Assembly (NCBI RefSeq): GCF_900107795.1 | Contig: NZ_FNRL01000010.1 | Location: 151,030-215,029 of the forward strand | DNA length: 64,000 nucleotides | Direction of reading: 5' to 3' | DNA from: Chitinophaga terrae (ex Kim and Jung 2007) | GTDB lineage: Bacteria; Bacteroidota; Bacteroidia; Chitinophagales; Chitinophagaceae | Shown here: positions 34,444 through 42,267 of the stretch, piece by piece | Position numbering within the stretch: position 1 is the first letter of the stretch | Layout: every line of letters starts with the position of its first letter | Position numbers and translations under genes: made by a program | Notes under the pieces: model-generated | The model's database searches: none | What the model saw: the letters and a program-made list of their open reading frames with translations, nothing else | What the model was told of the DNA's origin: nothing

Positions 34444-37400
34444 ATGAAGAAAGGAAAAAAGATCTTACGCCTCGCATTAGTCATTGCAGGTATTTTCATA
34501 CTCCTGCTAACGATCGGGGGCGGCATACTATACAGCCAACAGGAACGGCTCACACAGATGGCCGTCAAAGAACTGAACAAACAATTTCCCGGAGAACTGG
34601 TGATCGGCAACAGCAGCATTTCGCCATTTGCCAACTTCCCTTACATCTCCATCGCCTTGCATGATGTACAATTCTTTGCTACCAAGCAAATGAAGGGGAA
34701 ACCGCTCTACCAGCTGAAACGCCTGTATATCGGTTTCAGCCTGCCCGACCTGTTGCAGCAACATTATAATGTACGGATACTCGTGTTGGCCGACGGCCAT
34801 GTACAAATGCTACGTGCCGCCAATGGGGATGTGGATCTTATTAAAGCCCATGAGTTCAAATCTACCGGGCCTGCCGCTGCAACAGATTCTGCTGAAGCGC
34901 TGAACCTCGATCTAAAAAAGATCATTCTTAAAAATATAGATATTACCTATCACGACGCCGCTTCCGGCTTAATGATCAACACATTCGTAGACAAGGTCAA
35001 AGCAGGGTTTTCAATGGATAGCAGCAAAATTGCCGTGAATATGGACAGCCAGCTAAAGCTGAATATCACGGGAATGAAAGACACCAGTTTATTCAGGAAC
35101 AAGCACCTGAAGTTCAACATTGATGCGGTGTATGATCAACGCCAGCGATCTGTTACCATACCCGACGGAAATATAAAACTGGAAGACGCCTCCCTTGCCG
35201 TTAAAGGAAAACTGAGCCAGCAGGCGGTAGACCTGGAAATAAAAGGCGACAAACCCGACATGAACCTGTTGCTGGCAGCCGTGCCGGAAGACGTAGCCTC
35301 CATGCTCAACAGGTACAAACACGATGGCCGTATCTTCTTCCAGGGAATTGTGAAAGGGCCTGTCAGTAAAGACACCATGCCCCTGATAGAGGTTAATTTC
35401 GGCTTCGAGGATGTGTATTTCCAAAACAAAGAAAAGGACCGGAAAGTAGACCAGGTAGGCTTTAAAGGATTTTATTCCAACGGCGCCGCACACAATCTTG
35501 AAACCTCAGAACTGCATATACTGAATTTCAACGCCCGCCCCGGTACAGGTACGTTTAAAGGCAATTTCATCATGAAGAACTTCAATGATCCGCAGATCAT
35601 TATGCAGGTCTACTCCGAACTGAACCTGCGGTTCATAGGCGAGTTCCTGGGGATCAAAGACCTGGAGCAGATCACCGGCGAAATCAAGCTGAATATGAAT
35701 TTCAGGGAGATGGTAGATATGCGCATCCCGGAAGCCAACCTGGCCAAACTGAAAGACGGGGTGCAAAGTGAACTGACCGTGCGCAATCTTTCCTTTAATA
35801 TACCCGGCTATCACCTGCCTGTAAAGAATATGAACATCCATGCGGAAGTGGAGCAGGGCAAACTGCGACTTGATTCCGTTGGTTTTCATATAGGCAGCTC
35901 CGATATCTTTGCCAAAGGCAGTATCAGCGACCTCCCCGCTCTTTTCCATAAACAGGACAAACCGGTGGCAGTAACGTTCAGCGCTGCCAGCAGGCAACTG
36001 AAATTAAATGAGTTTATAAAGTTTGATTCTTCTCACCAGGTATTGTCGAAAGAAGTGATCAATGGATTCAATATCGGCCTGGCGCTGGAAACTTCCGTGA
36101 ATGAACTTTTACATCCGAAGCCTTTGCCTAAAGGCACTTTCAAGATCACCAACCTGAACGCCAGGTTTAAGGAGTACCCGCATGCCTTGCACGATTTTAA
36201 CGCAGCCGTGGTGATCAATGACTCGTCACTGCGTATGCAAAATTTCAGCGGGCATATCGATAGCAGCAGTTTCGCGCTGATGGGCCGACTGATCAACTAC
36301 AAGGTCTGGTTCGATCCTGTCAAAACAGGGAATACGGAGATCGCGTTCGATTTCAAAGCGCCCCGGCTCGCGGTGAATGATCTCATTGGCCCGAGGGGAC
36401 GCAAGTTTATCCCGCAAGGCTATTGGTATGAAAAAGCCAGCAATGTATGGCTGCGATCTAAGATCAACCTCAGATACGACACTACCTTCAAACGGATGGA
36501 TGCCAGGATCGCCAACATTTCAGGTACCCTGAAACAACACCCCTTCAAGGTAGAGAAAGTGAGCGGCCGTATTAAATACGGGAACAATAAATACCTCGTG
36601 ATCGACAGCCTCACAGGAAAGATCGGGCGTACCGACTTTGATCTGAATATGCGCTACGCAACGGGAAAACGGAAAAAGGATACGCTGGCTACACGCAGCA
36701 ACTATTTCCGCTTTAAATCCAATATGCTGGATGTTGATGAATTGATGAACTATGATTTTACAGACCACGCTCCAACTGCCAATGCGCCCGTGAGAAAAAC
36801 CACTGTAAAAGAAAACGACTCGCTGCATGCAGCGGGCTTCAATATATTTAAGATCCCATTCTCAGCATTTGAGCTGGATGTAGCCGTAAACAAGGTGAAG
36901 TATAAAAAGCTCTGGCTGAAAAATGTAAAGGCAGTTGCCCACATGCGGGAAGATAAGAAGATAAAGATCGATACCCTCGGAGTTGGCATTGCCGGTGGAT
37001 ACATCGGGATGCGGGGCGTTTTAAATGCGGCAGACCCAAATAAACTTTACTTCCGCAATGGCATATACCTGAGCAACGTGGATATCACAAAAATGCTGAT
37101 CAAGTTCGATAATTTCGGGCAAGATGTTATCCTGAACAACAACCTCAAAGGGATTGTAAGCGGCAGGATCAAAAGCTATATACGCCTGCACCCAGATCTG
37201 ACGCCTGTTTTAAGCGAAACAGAATCGCAGCTCGACATCGAGATCCGGGACGGATCACTTATCGACTTCGGTCCTATGCAGGCGATGGCAGGTTACTTCA
37301 AAGACAAGAACCTGCGCATGGTAAGGTTTGATACCCTCCGCAATAAACTGACGTTGAAGAACGGCGTCTTGCAGATCCCGAACATGAACATCAACTCCTC

Positions 37401-37662
37401 TCTTGGCTTCATTGAAGTATCCGGCACCCAGTCGCTGGATCTGAAAATGGATTACTATCTCCGTATCCCTATGAAAATGGTTACCCAGGTAGGCTGGCAG
37501 GCATTATTCGGAAGAAAACGGGAAGAAGTGAACGTAGACCAGGTAGACGAAATCGAATACCGGGACAAGGATAAAAATGTGCGGTTCATGAGCATCAATG
37601 TTAGCGGTACACCCGATAAATACAAAATCGCGTTGAAAAAGGCGGCGCGCAAAGGCGCGTGA
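34444..37662 (+). CDS. AsmA-family large membrane-anchored protein
   Basis: 1072 aa. N-terminal membrane anchor (about 7-29, LRLALVIAGIFILLLTIGGGILY), then QERLTQMAVKELNKQFPGELVIGNSSISPFANFPYIS of the AsmA N-terminal domain. The remainder is a long beta-rich groove of repeat units, with the AsmA_2 C-terminal region at about 860-1010 (VSGRIKSYIRLH and LKNGVLQIPNMNINSSLGFIEVSG). AsmA/TamB-like proteins bridge the periplasm and are thought to carry phospholipid to the outer membrane. The basic C-terminus (KAARKGA) runs into a repeat element. Confidence 0.92.
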   Translation: MKKGKKILRLALVIAGIFILLLTIGGGILYSQQERLTQMAVKELNKQFPGELVIGNSSISPFANFPYISIALHDVQFFATKQMKGKPLYQLKRLYIGFSLPDLLQQHYNVRILVLADGHVQMLRAANGDVDLIKAHEFKSTGPAAATDSAEALNLDLKKIILKNIDITYHDAASGLMINTFVDKVKAGFSMDSSKIAVNMDSQLKLNITGMKDTSLFRNKHLKFNIDAVYDQRQRSVTIPDGNIKLEDASLAVKGKLSQQAVDLEIKGDKPDMNLLLAAVPEDVASMLNRYKHDGRIFFQGIVKGPVSKDTMPLIEVNFGFEDVYFQNKEKDRKVDQVGFKGFYSNGAAHNLETSELHILNFNARPGTGTFKGNFIMKNFNDPQIIMQVYSELNLRFIGEFLGIKDLEQITGEIKLNMNFREMVDMRIPEANLAKLKDGVQSELTVRNLSFNIPGYHLPVKNMNIHAEVEQGKLRLDSVGFHIGSSDIFAKGSISDLPALFHKQDKPVAVTFSAASRQLKLNEFIKFDSSHQVLSKEVINGFNIGLALETSVNELLHPKPLPKGTFKITNLNARFKEYPHALHDFNAAVVINDSSLRMQNFSGHIDSSSFALMGRLINYKVWFDPVKTGNTEIAFDFKAPRLAVNDLIGPRGRKFIPQGYWYEKASNVWLRSKINLRYDTTFKRMDARIANISGTLKQHPFKVEKVSGRIKYGNNKYLVIDSLTGKIGRTDFDLNMRYATGKRKKDTLATRSNYFRFKSNMLDVDELMNYDFTDHAPTANAPVRKTTVKENDSLHAAGFNIFKIPFSAFELDVAVNKVKYKKLWLKNVKAVAHMREDKKIKIDTLGVGIAGGYIGMRGVLNAADPNKLYFRNGIYLSNVDITKMLIKFDNFGQDVILNNNLKGIVSGRIKSYIRLHPDLTPVLSETESQLDIEIRDGSLIDFGPMQAMAGYFKDKNLRMVRFDTLRNKLTLKNGVLQIPNMNINSSLGFIEVSGTQSLDLKMDYYLRIPMKMVTQVGWQALFGRKREEVNVDQVDEIEYRDKDKNVRFMSINVSGTPDKYKIALKKAARKGA

Positions 37663-37686
37663 GGGCACGCAGAGACGCAGAGTTAG

Positions 37687-37831
37687 CAAAGAGCGCAAAT
37701 GATTTTGTTAAGAGAAATAAGGAAGCAAAGAATTGTGACCGAAGCGGTTTTAGGAAAACAAAGAGAGCAAAGTTTAATCTTCGCTCTCTTTGCTTCCTTA
37801 TTTCTCTTAACAAAATCCTTTGCGCTCTTTG
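37687..37831. repeat. 145-bp palindromic intergenic element
   Basis: Arms of 44 bases, 37687-37730 and 37788-37831, are inverted copies with a single mismatch. The arms are built from GCAAAG-like words (CAAAGAGCGCAAAT, GGAAGCAAAG). A smaller hairpin (CAAAGAGAGC at 37759-37768 against GCTCTCTTTG at 37783-37792) overlaps the right arm, giving two alternative foldings. Flanks on both sides continue the GCAGAG/GCAAAG theme. Its form is that of a dispersed Bacteroidota intergenic repeat rather than a plain terminator. Confidence 0.9.
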
Positions 37832-37865
37832 CCTCCTTTGCAACTTTGCGTGAAACCTAAAACAT

Positions 37866-37896
37866 TTGTTTACTTACTAATAAGTAAGTAACTTAG
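37866..37896 (+). promoter_or_regulatory. TetR promoter with operator in the spacer
   Basis: TTG (37866-37868), 20 bases, then TAACTTAG (37889-37896, one mismatch to TAnnTTTG). Between them TTACTTAC (37870-37877) and GTAAGTAA (37884-37891) form a perfect 8-bp inverted repeat with a 6-base spacer, the usual TetR operator layout. Confidence 0.7.
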
Positions 37897-37904
37897 CCCC
37901 CGCA

Positions 37905-38456
37905 ATGGATACTAAAGAAAAGATAGTGGAAACAGCGGATCGCCTGGTTAGGGCCAGGGGATATAACGCATTCAGTTACAAAGACATATCGGCTCCCTTG
38001 TCGATAAAAAATGCAGCAGTTCATTACCATTTCCCCGCGAAGGCGGATCTGGGCATAGCTGTGGTGGAGCGGGAGATCAGCGGGTTTATTGTTAAAACCG
38101 CTGAATGGGCGGCTTTGCCGGAAGATGAGCAGATAATGAAGCTGTTTGAAGTGTTTGAGCGATATAGCCGGGATGAGAATATTTGCCTGGTGGCCTCCCT
38201 GGCAAGCGACTTCAAAACTTTGGAACCTGCCATGCAGGCGAAGGTCCGCGAGATGTCGGATAATATCCTTAGCTGGCTTACCGCCTGCCTTGAAGCCGGG
38301 AGAAACAAAGGCCTGCTGAAATTTACAGGGCCGGCGGCTACCAGGGCGCTCCTAATCATCACAAATTTGCAATCCTCCCTCTTAATGTCAAGAATCAAAG
38401 GACAAGTAATTTTCAGGCAGATCACCGGGCAGTTGCTGGAAGACCTGCGTTCTTAA
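37905..38456 (+). CDS. TetR/AcrR-family regulator
   Basis: 183 aa. N-terminal HTH: KIVETADRLVRARGYNAFSYKDISAPLSIKNAAVHYHFPAKADLG. The C-terminal ligand domain has the form of TetR_C relatives such as AcuR/YxaF-like proteins. It precedes fabF by 12 bases, so both lie in one operon under a promoter containing a TetR-type palindrome; autoregulation is likely. Confidence 0.94.
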   Translation: MDTKEKIVETADRLVRARGYNAFSYKDISAPLSIKNAAVHYHFPAKADLGIAVVEREISGFIVKTAEWAALPEDEQIMKLFEVFERYSRDENICLVASLASDFKTLEPAMQAKVREMSDNILSWLTACLEAGRNKGLLKFTGPAATRALLIITNLQSSLLMSRIKGQVIFRQITGQLLEDLRS

Positions 38457-38468
38457 AATCAATTTCAT

Positions 38469-39710
38469 ATGAAAAGAGTAGTTATCACCGGGATGGGCGC
38501 TTTATCTCCAATTGGCAATAATCTGCAGGAATTCTGGGATAGTTTGATAAACGGGAAAAGTGGCGCGGCCAACATACAGCACTTCGACGCCAGCTTGTTC
38601 AGGACACGTTTCGCCTGTGAGCTGAAGAACTTCAATGCATCGCAGTGGCTGGATAAAGCAGTGTTGCGGAAAACAGACCCGTTCACGCAATATGCGCTGG
38701 TAGCGGCTGCACAGGCGATCACAGATTCGGGGCTGGATTTTTCAAAGATGGACCCTTTCGACTCAGGCGTGATATGGGGATCAGGCCAGGGCGGCATGCT
38801 TACCTTTGAAGAGCAGGTGACAGAATATGTAACCGGCAATTACCAGCCTCGTTTCAGTCCTTATTTTGTACCTAAGCTGATCACCAATATGGCGGCGGGT
38901 ATGATCTCCATACAATATGGTCTGATGGGGATCAACTATACAACTGTTTCTGCCTGCGCTACTACCAACACCGCGATTATGGATGCATTAACGTATATCC
39001 GTTTGGGTAAGGCGAAAGTGATTGTTACAGGAGGCTCGGAAGCGCCCATCACTCCCGCTTCCGTGGGAGGGTTCTGCGCAATGAAGGCGATGTCTGCACG
39101 GAATGATGACCCGGCCACAGCTTCCCGCCCGTTTGATGTAAACAGGGATGGTTTTGTAATGGGAGAAGGTGCGGGCGCATTGATTCTGGAAGAATATGAA
39201 CATGCAAAAGCGAGAGGCGCAAAGATCTACGCAGAAGTGGCGGGAGCTGCTATGACGGCGGATGCATATCATATGACCGCTACCCACCCGGAAGGACTTG
39301 GAGCGCGCCGGGCTATGGAGTTTGCGTTGAAAGATGCGGGATTGAACAAAGAAGATGTAAATTACCTGAATGCTCATGCTACCTCCACCCCGGTTGGCGA
39401 TCTCAGTGAAATCCATGCTATCAGTACTTTATTCGGTGCAGCGCCTGGTCACCTGCATATCAGCGCTACGAAGTCAATGACCGGTCACCTGCTGGGTGCA
39501 GCCGGCGCTGTAGAGGCTATTGCCAGCGTATTAAGCATCAAAAATGGCATCATCCCTCCTACTATCAATACAGAAACACTGGATGCCGAAATACCGGCAG
39601 GTATGCCTATCGTATTAAAAACAGCGATAGAAAAACCTGTAAACGTAGCCATGAGCAATACGTTCGGATTCGGCGGACATAACGGTATAGTGATCTTTAA
39701 AAAAATATAG
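38469..39710 (+). CDS. fabF: Beta-ketoacyl-ACP synthase II (FabF-like)
   Basis: 413 aa, complete. Catalytic triad Cys163 (VSACATTN), His303 (NAHATSTPVGD) and His340 (KSMTGHLLGAAGA), plus GFGGHN near the end. The enzyme elongates acyl-ACP with malonyl-ACP in fatty acid synthesis. No acpP or fabH/fabG lies next to it, and it is tied to a TetR regulator, so it is probably an extra, inducible copy rather than the housekeeping one (inference). A strong terminator overlaps its stop. Confidence 0.92.
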   Translation: MKRVVITGMGALSPIGNNLQEFWDSLINGKSGAANIQHFDASLFRTRFACELKNFNASQWLDKAVLRKTDPFTQYALVAAAQAITDSGLDFSKMDPFDSGVIWGSGQGGMLTFEEQVTEYVTGNYQPRFSPYFVPKLITNMAAGMISIQYGLMGINYTTVSACATTNTAIMDALTYIRLGKAKVIVTGGSEAPITPASVGGFCAMKAMSARNDDPATASRPFDVNRDGFVMGEGAGALILEEYEHAKARGAKIYAEVAGAAMTADAYHMTATHPEGLGARRAMEFALKDAGLNKEDVNYLNAHATSTPVGDLSEIHAISTLFGAAPGHLHISATKSMTGHLLGAAGAVEAIASVLSIKNGIIPPTINTETLDAEIPAGMPIVLKTAIEKPVNVAMSNTFGFGGHNGIVIFKKI

Positions 39711-39738
39711 GCAGCCTTCCGGCTACCTATATTTTTTA
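39702..39738 (+). terminator. Terminator of tetR-fabF operon
   Basis: AAAATATAGG pairs with CCTATATTTT, with AGCC/GGCT inside, followed by T6. It overlaps the fabF stop codon. Confidence 0.85.
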
Positions 39739-39794
39739 TGTGCGCCCGACCACTTAAGATCAGCAATTAAAAATCTCTTGTACCTTACCGGTAG

Positions 39795-40835
39795 TTATGC
39801 GGCGCCCGAAGCGGCTACCGGCATAGGTTGGGAAGCGGCAGCCATAGCAGCTTTTTCTTCCTCTATAAATGCCTGCTTCACTACTTTGGCAGTTTTGTGA
39901 TCGCCGGTATGGCTCCAGCCCGGAGGCATCACGATATAGAGCAACTTGTTTTTAAGTCCCGGCGCTTTCACAATATCTTTCCATAAATAATACAATTCCC
40001 CGAAGTATACATCAAAGAAATTATTAGGATTCACCTCCCGGCTGATACCGTATTCTATATGCATATCCCTTCTTTCGTCCTGGTAGGTATGAAAAACCTT
40101 ATCCCAGATATTGAGCAGGTTGCAGAAATTGGTATCCATATACAACGGGTTCTTTGCATGGTGTACCCGGTGATGGGAAGGAGTTAGTATGATCTTGTTC
40201 AGGAAGCCCAAGCGGCCATCCTTGATCAGGTTCTCACCCACATGGATAAACGCGCCCCAGGTACCATCTATAAACATGATGAGGAACAATAAAGGAGGAT
40301 TTACGCCCATCAGGATACAGATGCTGGTACGTATTACATCTGCATACGGCGCTTCCAGGAAGAAGTGTGCATAGGTAACGGAAAGGTTCATTGATTCCGG
40401 CGCATGGTGCGTAGAATGCAAACACCAGAAGATCCTCACCTTGTGCCCCAGGTAATGATAAATGAAATGCGAGAACTCCCAGACTATGTATCCATAAATA
40501 AACCAATACCATTTCATATTGGTAGAAAGCAACGCATATTTTTCCAGTACGCCTATACAAAATGCAACCGCCGCAATAGAAAGGAATCTCGAGATAAAAC
40601 GGTTGGCCACAAAAATGAAGAACGGCATTTTATAGTCTTCTATCTTAAACCTTTTGTAAAAGATAGCCCGGCCGATCTCAATCAATAACAGCAACGGTAT
40701 AAGAGGCGAAATTGCGGAGAAGATACCGTTCAGTGTCAACAACACCTTGTAATTACCGGTTTTGCAGATCTCAATGATCTGGGAAATACCCAGGAAGGCA
40801 ATGAGTTCGTGCCAAATGGTTTGTACAACAACCAT
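39795..40835 (-). CDS. Sterol desaturase/fatty acid hydroxylase family protein
   Basis: 346 aa membrane di-iron enzyme with about five helices. The His clusters are complete: HFIYHYLGHK, LHSTHHAPE, and HHRVHHAKN. Such enzymes hydroxylate or desaturate sterols, fatty acids, carotenoids or alkyl lipids using oxygen. The C-terminal tail (PMPVAASGAA) is low complexity. The promoter upstream contains two tandem palindromic operators. Nearby TetR-FabF genes hint at a lipid-modifying role. Confidence 0.9.
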   Translation of the reverse strand: MVVVQTIWHELIAFLGISQIIEICKTGNYKVLLTLNGIFSAISPLIPLLLLIEIGRAIFYKRFKIEDYKMPFFIFVANRFISRFLSIAAVAFCIGVLEKYALLSTNMKWYWFIYGYIVWEFSHFIYHYLGHKVRIFWCLHSTHHAPESMNLSVTYAHFFLEAPYADVIRTSICILMGVNPPLLFLIMFIDGTWGAFIHVGENLIKDGRLGFLNKIILTPSHHRVHHAKNPLYMDTNFCNLLNIWDKVFHTYQDERRDMHIEYGISREVNPNNFFDVYFGELYYLWKDIVKAPGLKNKLLYIVMPPGWSHTGDHKTAKVVKQAFIEEEKAAMAAASQPMPVAASGAA

Positions 40836-40863
40836 AACGCAGAGATTTTTCGTTAGCTAATAC

Positions 40864-40904
40864 TTTGTATGAACAAATATACAATTTGTCCGAACAAAGT
40901 ACAA
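40864..40904 (-). promoter_or_regulatory. Promoter with two tandem operators
   Basis: On the minus strand TTG (40904-40902), 20 bases, then TATATTTG (40881-40874). Two 14-bp inverted repeats of form TTTGTnnGAACAAA (40864-40877 and 40885-40898) start 21 bp apart, that is two helical turns, one over the -7 box and one in the spacer. Confidence 0.7.
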
Positions 40905-40917
40905 ATCCTGGCGCCGG

Positions 40918-42168
40918 TTATTTTTTAACAAAAGCAGCCACTGCTGGTAAAATATTGGGATCCAGCGGGTTAGGATCGCTGCCATGGGGCGCCTGGGAAG
41001 GCCTTAACATGTGGGTTACATCTTTTAACAATACCAGTTCAGAAGATGGCAGGCATTCATGCAACATCTCCGCCTGCCTGCCCGGCACCTGCACATCCGC
41101 AGTGCCGTTGATGATTAAAACAGGAGTATGCTGCACTTTGGCCAGCAGGTCACAGGGCGTTACTTCCATAGCGCTTCTCCAAATGGCGAAATTGGAATCG
41201 TTAAAGAGCCATTGCAATACCTGCGGAACTTCGGGACGCCCGCCAGCCGCCAATTGCCTGAACATAGCCGGTACCGTTTGCAATAAAGAATCAGGGAGCC
41301 GCGACTTCAACTGTTCCGTCACTATTTTATCTACCGATTCTGCAGGCGTTGCCAGCAAAACAAGTTTGTCCAGCGGTTCGGCAGAAGCCAGCATAATGCC
41401 TATCACTCCCCCTTCGCTATGCCCCAGTACCCCCACTTTAGAGAATCTTTTATTATTGCGGAGATGTTTTATCCAAGCGCCGGCGTCTTGTTTATAGTCG
41501 GAGAACGTGATCTGCGAATGCGGCTTGCTAAATGGCTGGCTTTGACCTATCCAGCGTTTATCGTATCGCAGGGTTGCGATACCTTGAGCGGCCAGCGATT
41601 CCGCCAGCAAAGCATATGTTTTCCTATCCCAGGCTCTTACAATACTGTTATCGCCATCCCTGTCTATAGGTCCTGAACCGACGAGGATCAACATTACGGG
41701 GCAGCTGGCGCCGCCCGGGGGCGCCATCAGTGTTCCATACAAAGTGCCTCCTTCTGTTTTTACAGAATCAGAACTCTCTCCTTCCTTCAGCTTTGGTGCG
41801 TTAGGAGTAACCCCATCCACAAAAAAACCGGCTATCTTATTTTCCTTATCGAGCGCCAGGCGGAAAACGATCCTGGCACGATCGAAAGTATTGGTTGCCA
41901 GAACAACCTTGTAGCCTTGCACATTGGTTACTTCGTTCTTGTCAAAACTTTTCCATTTACCATACTGCTGCTGCAGCTGCCCCCAGATGGTTTCCAACTG
42001 CTGCGCGGAGATATTTTGACGCATCGTGGCGTCCATCATATTTATGGCGCTGGTCCATTGCTGTTTGGAGATATGATCAAAGAAACGGGTAGCCACTGTG
42101 TCTTTCTGCCGGGCAAACAATGTAGTGAAGCTGATCACTAACACGAGTAACAAAGATGTTTTTTTCAT
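40918..42168 (-). CDS. DUF3887 plus alpha/beta hydrolase
   Basis: 416 aa. Signal peptide 1-19, DUF3887-like domain (about 22-115: ATRFFDHISKQQWTSAINMMD), then an alpha/beta hydrolase (about 135-416) with oxyanion region LVGSGPIDRDGDN, nucleophile Ser251 in GHSEGG, Asp in INGTADVQVP and His in DVTHMLRPS. Such proteins are secreted or periplasmic esterases/peptidases of unknown substrate. It follows the macroglobulin-plug operon in the same direction, after a terminator. Confidence 0.9.
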   Translation of the reverse strand: MKKTSLLLVLVISFTTLFARQKDTVATRFFDHISKQQWTSAINMMDATMRQNISAQQLETIWGQLQQQYGKWKSFDKNEVTNVQGYKVVLATNTFDRARIVFRLALDKENKIAGFFVDGVTPNAPKLKEGESSDSVKTEGGTLYGTLMAPPGGASCPVMLILVGSGPIDRDGDNSIVRAWDRKTYALLAESLAAQGIATLRYDKRWIGQSQPFSKPHSQITFSDYKQDAGAWIKHLRNNKRFSKVGVLGHSEGGVIGIMLASAEPLDKLVLLATPAESVDKIVTEQLKSRLPDSLLQTVPAMFRQLAAGGRPEVPQVLQWLFNDSNFAIWRSAMEVTPCDLLAKVQHTPVLIINGTADVQVPGRQAEMLHECLPSSELVLLKDVTHMLRPSQAPHGSDPNPLDPNILPAVAAFVKK

Positions 42169-42198
42169 AGCCGATAGATTCTGAACTTAATATAATTA

Positions 42199-42248
42199 AA
42201 ATGAGAGGAAGTTAACGGCTTTAATTGATGGCCGGCTTCCTCTCATTT
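42199..42248 (-). terminator. Terminator of split-receptor operon
   Basis: Perfect 13-bp arms AAATGAGAGGAAG (42199-42211) and its complement (42236-42248), with CCGGC/GCCG extending the stem. On the minus strand it is followed by TTTAATTATATT. It lies just past the stop at 42268. Confidence 0.75.
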
Positions 42249-42267
42249 CAACTTATCAACAATGTAC

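Noticed and set aside
37681..37860. CRISPR-like repeats in the GCAAAG-rich stretch
   Set aside because: The copies are inverted, not direct with regular spacers, so it is a palindromic element and not an array.
40865..41497. Plus-strand open frame of 210 codons
   Set aside because: Antisense to the alpha/beta hydrolase, rich in Cys and Ser as expected of shadow frames.
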